From: Oleispira sp051275515
Lineage (GTDB): Bacteria; Pseudomonadota; Gammaproteobacteria; Pseudomonadales; Oceanobacteraceae
Length of the DNA: 10,617 bases
Assembly: GCA_051275515.1 (NCBI GenBank)
Contig: JBNMOT010000117.1
Location: forward strand, 1 to 10,617
Reading direction: 5' to 3'
The notes under the pieces are model-generated. The model was given only the letters and a program-made list of their open reading frames with translations, was not told the DNA's origin and did not search any database. Below, piece by piece: positions 5,725-10,617 of the stretch. A program made the translations under genes and the position numbers. Numbering within the stretch: the first letter of the stretch is position 1; the number at the start of each line of letters is the position of its first letter.

Positions 5725-7653
5725 TTAACTTGGGTTAGCAACAGCGATCAACTCTTCCATGGAAAAGCGCCCTGATTTTAAGACTTCACGCATTTTAGCC
5801 ACGACTTGGTTTCTAGCATGTTCTATTTTTTCTTGTGCTGCTTGGCCTTCTTGTATTTTTAGTTCGGCGATAACAGACGAGCGCAGTTTTACCGGTAAGC
5901 CCGTTAAAACGTGACGTTTAAATTCAGTGGGAGTATTGCATAGCGAAAGGGCCATCTCGGTGCGATCGATATCTCTTAATTCATTTGCAATCACTCGTTC
6001 AGGCGTCCTCATCAAGTCAGCATAGGTGTAATATACTTGGCGCAATCGATAATAAGTTTCGGGCTTATCAGCTTTTAATGTTTTAAGTAAGCGAGTTTCT
6101 TCACCACTGCTCATCGTATCCAACATATTAATTAGTACCGATAAGCCATTCGCTGAGACATTTTCAAAACTGGGAACATTCAATGATTTCTGCGCTAACC
6201 GATCGGCAACATCTTTAAACGTCGATACCGGTAACGTTTCAAATTCTCCAAGTTCATAAGCGACGGCAGACTGCTCACGACCTTCTAATCGCTGCACTAG
6301 GCTAGCCGCTCTTTTGGCAGGAACCTGCGATAAAACTAAGGCCTTAATGCGAGTCTCTTCTTGTTTAATTAAATACAATACTTGAGAGTCGTTTAATTTT
6401 TCTAAGAACGCAAAAGGAGCATTACCGGTTTCATCATCACTTAATGCTTTTAACATTTCATGACGTAGGTTGTTTAAGTGAGTGAGTTTTTGTTCGCTAT
6501 CTAATGACTGCTTATCAACTTGTTCAGCTAAAGCTTCAATATCAGAGTTAGGTATTTTTGGACACAAGCTGCGAAATAAGCCCTTGCCTAACACGTCATA
6601 CAGCGCTGCTACAGTATGGCTATTACCACCGTTTAACTGTTCATGAACACGCTGCTGAAATAAATGAGGCTGACCTAATCCAATCGTCACCAGCTCTTGG
6701 CGTATTTCATTGAGTTGACGGCGCTTATCATGACCATCATTTTCTGAATGCTCAACGGGAGCCATCTCAACAGCCGCGGGTACCGTTAGGCTATCAAAAT
6801 TATTAGCCCTTCGCTGACCCTCTTTTAAGTTATCGCCTAAGCGCTTGTTAAATAAGTAGAGCGAGAGTAATAATAAAAACATCATAAAACCAAAGCTAGC
6901 TAACATGATCCAGCCCTGATATTGTTGCCAACCCTCCAGTACAACATCTTTTTTATTGACGTCTTTAAACTCTGTTCGAACAATACTTAACGAGTCTCCT
7001 CGCAATTCGTTCAGTCGAGCTTTGCGAGTAATTAAATTACGAATGAATTCTATTTGATCATCTTTTAAGCTTTTATCTAATACGACGGTTATAGTCAGTT
7101 TATTAATAGAATTTCGATAACCTAATGTTTTTTCTTTAATTTTTTCGATCTGTTTTTCAGCTTCCTGTCGCAGCTTTTCGGCATAACTGAGCGCTTGCTG
7201 ACGTTCACTCTCTAACTGCTGCACGCGACCTTTTAGTGCATTAACTTCAATTCGATTATCTTCGAAAATTGGTAAGTCGCTTGTAGGAAGACCTGGTAAT
7301 GTTTCTTCAATTTCTTGAGCACGATAACCTACTGATGCTGGCAAAGGCTGCGAAGTAAATACAGGACGTTCAGGGATATTTTTAGTCGCTGAAGTTGATC
7401 TTTCTTTTACGATGGTACGAGTTTTTTTGAGTTCTGCTTCCACATGAATAATAAATCGATTATTGCCTAAATAGGCTTGTAAGTCTCGATTCAAACGGGC
7501 TTCCATCTCATCTTTAAAGCGAACTTCTTCGATTTCATCTTTTTTAGCGGGTACTTCAAATGTTTTTCCAGTCTCTGCATAGGCATTTATCGCAGGATAA
7601 ATCACAGAACATATTAGACACAGCTTGATGGCATATTGTATTAATAATTTCAT
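5725..7653 (-). CDS. FliF-FliG hybrid rotor protein
   Basis: A 642-residue single protein that combines two flagellar rotor parts. Residues 1-26 are a Sec signal peptide (AYA|ET). Residues 47-85 and 184-230 resemble the two halves of the last periplasmic ring domain of FliF (for example RGDSLSIV at 218-225). Between them is an insert with a coiled coil at about 133-178. One membrane helix lies at about 247-268. The cytoplasmic part matches FliG throughout: an N-like domain at about 345-402, a middle domain at about 411-490 (FAFLEKLNDSQVLYLI) and a C domain at about 497-636. In the torque helix, E552, R553, R560, D561 and D563 follow the FliG pattern DDRxIQxxLREVD. The FliM-binding EHPQR is replaced by EETRI (432-436), and the MFxF motif by YYTY (541-544). 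FliF ring domains 1 and 2 and the first membrane helix are missing, so no export gate is expected to sit here. It is the third gene of the operon, with ribosome site AAAGGAA. I infer a membrane rotor ring driven by the following MotA/MotB pair. Confidence 0.88.
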   Translation of the reverse strand: MKLLIQYAIKLCLICSVIYPAINAYAETGKTFEVPAKKDEIEEVRFKDEMEARLNRDLQAYLGNNRFIIHVEAELKKTRTIVKERSTSATKNIPERPVFTSQPLPASVGYRAQEIEETLPGLPTSDLPIFEDNRIEVNALKGRVQQLESERQQALSYAEKLRQEAEKQIEKIKEKTLGYRNSINKLTITVVLDKSLKDDQIEFIRNLITRKARLNELRGDSLSIVRTEFKDVNKKDVVLEGWQQYQGWIMLASFGFMMFLLLLSLYLFNKRLGDNLKEGQRRANNFDSLTVPAAVEMAPVEHSENDGHDKRRQLNEIRQELVTIGLGQPHLFQQRVHEQLNGGNSHTVAALYDVLGKGLFRSLCPKIPNSDIEALAEQVDKQSLDSEQKLTHLNNLRHEMLKALSDDETGNAPFAFLEKLNDSQVLYLIKQEETRIKALVLSQVPAKRAASLVQRLEGREQSAVAYELGEFETLPVSTFKDVADRLAQKSLNVPSFENVSANGLSVLINMLDTMSSGEETRLLKTLKADKPETYYRLRQVYYTYADLMRTPERVIANELRDIDRTEMALSLCNTPTEFKRHVLTGLPVKLRSSVIAELKIQEGQAAQEKIEHARNQVVAKMREVLKSGRFSMEELIAVANPS

Positions 7654-7664
7654 ATTTAATTCCT

Positions 7665-8387
7665 TTACTTCAAGCGCGCCAAACTGGTTCTGACTTGTTC
7701 CATCGTCGGATCAAGTGCTAACGCTTGCTGCCAGCTCAATTTTGCCTCATCAGTTAAGCCCATTTTGTAATAAATACTGCCTTTTAATGCGTGTGTTTGA
7801 GCAGAATCAGGGACCAGCTCTAGAGCTTTATTGGTTTCATCTAGTGATTTCCAGTACTGTTTTTTATAGAACAACGATTGAGCACTAAAAATATGCTTAG
7901 TCGAGGCTTGAAAGTCTTGAATTTTCTTTTGCTCTATTAACTCTCCACGTTCATCAAATTCTGCATGATGAAGAGCTGCTTTATCATCATCCAAACTGGC
8001 AAGAACCTGCTTGTTTTGTTCAGCAATTTCTTTGGCACTTTTTTGTAGCGATGTTTGCATCACATTGCCACCAGCACCCAGTGACAGGGGTAGTTTCATA
8101 CTAAAACTGACATCACTGTCTCCAGCATCTAACGTCAGTAACACATCAAATCCCGGGCCATAACGATGAATATGCATTAATCCATGACTTTTTTTTGCTA
8201 GATCAGCGACTTGCTTGCGCTTCTCTATCGCCTCAAGTGAGATTTCAGCAGACACTTCTGTACCTTCCTCTCCAGTCTCCGCTACTTCAGACTCGCTCTC
8301 AATATATTCAGTGAGTGTTCGATGTGGTTTACCCGTTGAACAAGCACTAAGAAGTACCACTAATAATACGAGGGTTAAATGTGTCAT
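7665..8387 (-). CDS. TPR-containing outer-membrane lipoprotein of the motor operon
   Basis: A 240-residue lipoprotein with the lipobox LSAC (Cys16) and Ser at +2, which favours the outer membrane. An acidic, probably unstructured stretch follows (about 27-52). A middle region of unknown type contains a strand-rich segment (78-104, FDVLLTLDAGDSDVSFSMKL). At least two TPR units cover about 163-230, with the typical A-L-x-L-x-P turn at the end of each (ALELVP, ALALDP). TPR lipoproteins often serve as assembly or pilot factors; here it would sit between the outer-membrane protein and the inner-membrane rotor. The start is set by the lipoprotein signal and an AAGGAA site that overlaps the stop codon of the preceding gene. 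I do not recognise it as FlgP, MotX or another named flagellar factor. Confidence 0.85.
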   Translation of the reverse strand: MTHLTLVLLVVLLSACSTGKPHRTLTEYIESESEVAETGEEGTEVSAEISLEAIEKRKQVADLAKKSHGLMHIHRYGPGFDVLLTLDAGDSDVSFSMKLPLSLGAGGNVMQTSLQKSAKEIAEQNKQVLASLDDDKAALHHAEFDERGELIEQKKIQDFQASTKHIFSAQSLFYKKQYWKSLDETNKALELVPDSAQTHALKGSIYYKMGLTDEAKLSWQQALALDPTMEQVRTSLARLK

Positions 8388-8396
8388 AATTTTTCC

Positions 8397-9458
8397 TTAG
8401 AAACGTACGCCGAGAGTTAAGTCATAACTTGCACCACCAAAAGTGCCTATCTCTTTAAACGCAGGATCTTCTTTCCACCTAACATCTATTTCTTGCATAT
8501 AGATCACCCCAAGATCCATAAAACCATCTTTAAAGAAAGGGAATTCAAAACCGAAACGGAAGATTAAACTATTAGCATCGTTTAAAAATGTCTGCCCCAT
8601 ACCAAGGTAAACTTTGGTATCCAATACATCGTCTAATGCTGGAATATCCGCAATAATTCGGCCTTCTAAGTTATAGCCACTCAGATTAAATGCTTCTTCA
8701 GAAGAGAAATTAGTAAAGTATTCAAAGCCCAAGCTGTATTCAATATCTTCGTTTAACGCCGTACCTTCTCGTCGGCGTACACCAAACACAGTGGCGCCAC
8801 TTAGTGCAGTATCTCCAGTCGAACTGCTACTTTCACGCTTACCTTTTAATCCCCAGGCACTCACGACAAATTCATACTTAACGGTCTCAAAATTATCATC
8901 TTCAGCTTCTTTAGTGGTTTTCTTAGAATATTCTTTTAACCATAGAAGCTTGTTATTTTTACCATCGATCAGACGCAAATTAATGGTGAATTTAGTGTCA
9001 TGAACGGAAGCACTCCAAAACATAAAAGCATCAGTGCGCACTTGCTTTGATAAGGCTCTTAACTCTTGGTTATTTTCAGCTGCTTGAGATATTTTCAATT
9101 CGTCAACGGCCATAACAACTTTAGTCGTTCGACATTCAAGGCACTGTATAACCTCAAAACGACCCTCTTCAATTAGGCGACCCATGAGTTTATTCTCAAT
9201 CATCTGATGCACTTGCTTGGGGATAAAACGATGCAATCGATCGCCGTTATGATAAAGAGCAATGCGCTGAATGCCCTGATCGAGATCCATTAACTCTTCT
9301 AAAACCAGAGTTTTATCGTCGTCTAACAATTGGCTAAAGCCTGTGTATATCGTTGGTGGTGGCTCAACCATTTCGGGTAAAGCAGACTCAGCTGCCTGAA
9401 CATAATTCAGTAACAACAATAAACCGATACATAGTATTTTAATATTTATAACAACCAT
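8397..9458 (-). CDS. Outer-membrane protein, FlgO/CsgG-like domain plus small C-terminal beta-barrel
   Basis: First gene of the motor operon. I place the start at the second ATG (9458): AAGGA at 9469-9465 directly abuts the first ATG (9464) but lies 6 bases before the second, giving 353 residues. Numbering below is from the first ATG. A signal peptide ends near VQA|AES (22-24). Residues about 40-205 resemble the periplasmic FlgO/CsgG-like fold: a helix followed by GRFEVIQCLECR (101-112), then ELRALSKQVRTDAFMFW and INLRLIDGKNNKLLWLKEY (161-179). C108 and C111 could form a disulfide. Residues about 220-355 are seven or eight amphipathic, aromatic-rich strands, and the protein ends LTLGVRF; a terminal Phe is the classic BAM signal of outer-membrane barrels. 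A Ser-rich joint (211-215) separates the two parts. The likely role is outer-membrane anchoring of the motor, comparable in place to flagellar H-ring proteins. The domain assignment is from pattern, not from a search. Confidence 0.75.
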   Translation of the reverse strand: MVVINIKILCIGLLLLLNYVQAAESALPEMVEPPPTIYTGFSQLLDDDKTLVLEELMDLDQGIQRIALYHNGDRLHRFIPKQVHQMIENKLMGRLIEEGRFEVIQCLECRTTKVVMAVDELKISQAAENNQELRALSKQVRTDAFMFWSASVHDTKFTINLRLIDGKNNKLLWLKEYSKKTTKEAEDDNFETVKYEFVVSAWGLKGKRESSSSTGDTALSGATVFGVRRREGTALNEDIEYSLGFEYFTNFSSEEAFNLSGYNLEGRIIADIPALDDVLDTKVYLGMGQTFLNDANSLIFRFGFEFPFFKDGFMDLGVIYMQEIDVRWKEDPAFKEIGTFGGASYDLTLGVRF

Positions 9459-9464
9459 TAACAT

Positions 9465-9469
9465 TCCTT
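9465..9469 (-). promoter_or_regulatory. Ribosome binding site that decides the start of the outer-membrane gene
   Basis: AAGGA on the minus strand has zero spacing to the ATG at 9464 and 6-base spacing to the ATG at 9458. Only the second fits normal initiation. Confidence 0.6.
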
Positions 9470-9473
9470 AGTC

Positions 9474-9493
9474 CTGGAATCTTTTCCAGATTC
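9474..9493. repeat. Two overlapping perfect hairpins in the operon leader
   Basis: CTGGAA-TCTT-TTCCAG (9474-9489) and GAATCT-TTTCC-AGATTC (9477-9493) are mutually exclusive 6-bp stems just upstream of the ribosome binding site of the motor operon. Two alternative stems could affect translation of the first gene, but this is speculative; neither is followed by a T run. Confidence 0.4.
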
Positions 9494-9575
9494 ATGACGT
9501 CAGCATAGTTCAGATATTTAGACTTGCAGGAAGATCTAAAAAATGTTGCTATGTTTTTCTTATAACGGAGATTTT

Positions 9576-9671
9576 ATGAAGTCATTGATTCAATTAGTTT
9601 TTTATTTTTACTTGAACCGTTATGCAGTCACTTACTTTTTTTCCGAAGACAATTATTTAGCTATAATTTAA
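9576..9671 (+). CDS. Possible small ORF, 31 codons, doubtful
   Basis: An ATG 5 bases after a GGAG ribosome-site match opens a 31-codon frame ending in TAA. The product would be rich in aromatic and hydrophobic residues (LVFYFYL, TYFFSED) and could be a small membrane peptide. It is divergent to the motor operon. Composition is that of AT-rich noncoding DNA and no clear promoter precedes it, so chance is a serious alternative. Confidence 0.2.
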   Translation: MKSLIQLVFYFYLNRYAVTYFFSEDNYLAII

Positions 9672-9814
9672 AAATAATTTAGCATTAACTTACCTTTAGC
9701 AATTAAGGGATGATACCCATGGCAGTTTTTATTTTTTACGTCTTAAAAATTACATAAATGCGGCGAAAAAATGTCAAGCGGATATCGATTTTTTACCATG
9801 ATCACCAAGTTGTA

Positions 9815-9845
9815 GCCGAACGGAAATTACACAATTTCCAACGGC
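9815..9845. repeat. Stem-loop with two stacked perfect stems
   Basis: An inner 7-bp perfect stem GGAAATT-ACAC-AATTTCC (9822-9839) sits inside an outer GCCG/CGGC pair (9815-9818 and 9842-9845), with a small 3/2-base internal loop. There is no T run directly after it on either strand, so it is not a standard terminator. It may belong to an untranslated RNA or a leader. Confidence 0.5.
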
Positions 9846-9915
9846 ATTTCATTTTAAAAATAAAGTAAACGTTAAATAATTAGGCTAGGAAAGGCGTTCA
9901 ATGGTGCTCGACTAT

Positions 9916-9963
9916 ATTGGCATTAGCTAGTAAACGAGAGTACTAGTAAACGAGAGTGCCAAT
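9916..9963. repeat. 16-bp tandem duplication enclosed by an inverted repeat
   Basis: The units ctagtaaacgagagta and ctagtaaacgagagtg lie head to tail (9927-9957). They are enclosed by ATTGGCA (9916-9922) and its complement TGCCAAT (9957-9963), a 7-bp perfect stem extendable to 9 bp with one mismatch. It lies just past the stop of the dehydratase gene. It might be a transcript end structure or a duplicated binding site; there is no T run. Confidence 0.6.
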
Positions 9964-9977
9964 GAACTTGAATGTTA

Positions 9978-10277
9978 TTAAGTAGCGTTTAATTCATTTG
10001 ATAGCTGGGCTAGTTTGATATCAAGGTCACTTATGCCTTTGGCAGTATGAGTCCACCAATGCAGTGTCACTTTTCCCCATTCAGAAATAATCACCGGATG
10101 ATGATTGTGTAACTCTGCTAATTCTGCGATCTCATTGCTAAAATGCATGGCTGTCACAAAGTTCTTATATATAAATGATTTAACCAGTCTCTCTATCCCT
10201 TCAATGCTAACGACCTGCCAGCCGTCTGGAATATCTTGCAGAGAAAGATCGTCGAGTTTCTTAGCATCACAAACCAT
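9978..10277 (-). CDS. phhB: Pterin-4a-carbinolamine dehydratase (PCD/DCoH family)
   Basis: A 99-residue protein of the PCD family, near the short end of the usual 95-120 range. The family dehydrates 4a-hydroxytetrahydropterin, the product released by aromatic amino acid hydroxylases, and so recycles the pterin cofactor. Visible signatures are GW (19-20), the FIYKNFVTAMHF segment (35-46), AELAELHNHHP (51-61) with the catalytic-type histidines H59 and H60, the W-T-H triplet (75-77), and the closing D-L-D-I-K-L-A helix. The start is preceded by TTAGG at a spacing of about 9. No phenylalanine hydroxylase gene is in the window, so the symbol rests on family membership only; standalone PCD genes are common in gammaproteobacteria. 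The upstream region has TATAAA as a possible -10, without a good -35. Confidence 0.9.
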   Translation of the reverse strand: MVCDAKKLDDLSLQDIPDGWQVVSIEGIERLVKSFIYKNFVTAMHFSNEIAELAELHNHHPVIISEWGKVTLHWWTHTAKGISDLDIKLAQLSNELNAT

Positions 10278-10343
10278 AATTAATACCTAATAGCATGATT
10301 AAGCCGATTAATTCATTCGGCATTTATAGAATCAGCATGGCTG

Positions 10344-10392
10344 TATCCGTTATTAATAAGATACATTAACGAATACTCTTAATACACGGATA
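10344..10392. repeat. Inverted repeat between dehydratase and fumarase genes
   Basis: TATCCGT (10344-10350) and ACGGATA (10386-10392) form a 7-bp perfect stem around 35 AT-rich bases that can pair further only with bulges. It abuts the fumarase terminator. It could be an operator for the dehydratase gene or part of the fumarase mRNA end. Confidence 0.35.
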
Positions 10393-10393
10393 T

Positions 10394-10431
10394 AAAAAAG
10401 CCGAACGTATGTTTCCATAAATTCGGCTTTT
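10394..10431 (-). terminator. Rho-independent terminator of the fumarase gene
   Basis: A perfect 10-bp inverted repeat AAAAGCCGAA / TTCGGCTTTT (10396-10405 and 10422-10431) with a 16-base loop. Read on the minus strand the stem is followed by six T (10399-10394). It lies about 25 bp past the fumarase stop. The large loop makes it less ideal than the terminator near 2080. Confidence 0.8.
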
Positions 10432-10454
10432 AAAGACATTAAAACGATTGAAAA

Positions 10455-10617
10455 TTAATCAATTTGCTTCGCTGCAATTTTAGCCTTCCATTCTTGCGGT
10501 CCCGTAATGTGTACTGATGATCCCCGACAATCGACTGCCACGGTGACGGGCATATCAACCACGTCAAATTCGTAGATAGCTTCCATACCCAGATCAGCAA
10601 AACCGACGACTTCAGCG
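10455..10617 (-). CDS. Class I fumarate hydratase, C-terminal end
   Basis: Only the last 53 codons are in the window; the 5' part is beyond the right edge. The tail contains LGMEAIYEFDV, MPVTVAVDCRGSSVH and TGPQEWKAKI, which I recognise as the C-terminal end of the dimeric, iron-sulfur class I fumarase of many pseudomonads and vibrios (about 500 residues). It catalyses fumarate hydration to malate in the citric acid cycle. The E. coli FumA tail differs, so I give no gene symbol. The iron-sulfur cysteines are outside the window. A hairpin terminator follows. Confidence 0.85.
   Translation of the reverse strand, partial: AEVVGFADLGMEAIYEFDVVDMPVTVAVDCRGSSVHITGPQEWKAKIAAKQID

Larger units (their letters stand above)
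9465..9977. other. Long intergenic region between motor operon and dehydratase gene
   Basis: About 510 AT-rich bases with no convincing coding sequence apart from a doubtful 31-codon ORF. It must contain the promoter of the motor operon, but I find no good -35/-10 pair, sigma-28 site or Pho box. It holds a perfect 8-bp palindrome TGACGTCA (9495-9502), the leader hairpins, a 31-base stem-loop (9815-9845) and a tandem repeat framed by an inverted repeat (9916-9963). No transposase, tRNA or integration site is visible. Confidence 0.6.

Noticed and set aside
8215..9003. Two short plus-strand ORFs (8215-8400 and 8791-9003)
   Set aside because: Both are opposite-strand shadows of the lipoprotein and outer-membrane genes.
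4232..9458. Part of an ordinary lateral or polar flagellar cluster
   Set aside because: No export, rod, hook, filament or switch genes are in the window, the operon is bounded by unrelated genes, and the rotor protein is a fusion lacking export-gate domains.
9495..9525. Sigma-28 flagellar promoter: TAAA, then 15 bases, then GACGTCAT on the minus strand
   Set aside because: Spacing fits but only about 4 of 8 positions of the -10 consensus match; too weak to report.
9927..9957. CRISPR-like repeat
   Set aside because: Only two units, directly adjacent with no spacer and no cas gene.
9946..9962. Sigma-54 site starting TGGCAC on the minus strand
   Set aside because: The -12 element lacks the needed GC, and the site lies about 500 bp from the next gene start.
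10105..10290. Plus-strand 61-codon ORF over the dehydratase gene
   Set aside because: Opposite-strand shadow of a gene with clear PCD signature motifs.

Overview
The window reads as chromosomal DNA of a marine-type, Gram-negative gammaproteobacterium. The evidence is several lipoproteins and an outer-membrane protein ending in Phe, a class I fumarase tail, a pterin carbinolamine dehydratase, a PhoX-family lipoprotein and AT-leaning codon use. I cannot name the genus; an Oceanospirillales-like host is only a guess. Every convincing gene lies on the minus strand, so transcription runs from right to left.

Layout from right to left: 10455-10617 is the 3' end of a class I fumarate hydratase followed by a hairpin terminator. 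9978-10277 is a pterin-4a-carbinolamine dehydratase. 9465-9977 is about 510 bp without a convincing gene, holding several hairpins, a 16-bp tandem repeat and a doubtful 31-codon ORF. 4232-9458 is a tight five-gene operon and the centre of interest. 2137-4065 is a PhoX/DUF839-type lipoprotein on a collagen-like stalk, with a phased Pho box upstream and a strong terminator downstream. 308-1957 is a diheme cytochrome c lipoprotein, also with a Pho-box-like promoter, and it overlaps by 4 bp (ATGA) a membrane protein that runs off the left edge.

The five-gene operon encodes, in transcription order: an outer-membrane protein with a FlgO/CsgG-like periplasmic part and a small C-terminal beta-barrel; a TPR lipoprotein; a hybrid that joins the C-terminal periplasmic part and last membrane helix of FliF to a complete FliG; a MotA-like stator subunit; and a MotB-like stator subunit with the ion-carrying Asp and a peptidoglycan-binding domain. 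No flagellar export, rod, hook, filament, FliM or FliN gene is present. I infer a non-flagellar, ion-driven rotary motor with its own rotor, stator and outer-membrane parts. The rotor lacks the FliF domains that hold the type III export gate, and it has lost the FliM-binding EHPQR motif of FliG. This is the candidate novel system.

The left third looks like a phosphate-starvation-responsive group: two neighbouring genes each carry a Pho-box-like element exactly 10 bp upstream of a -10-like hexamer.
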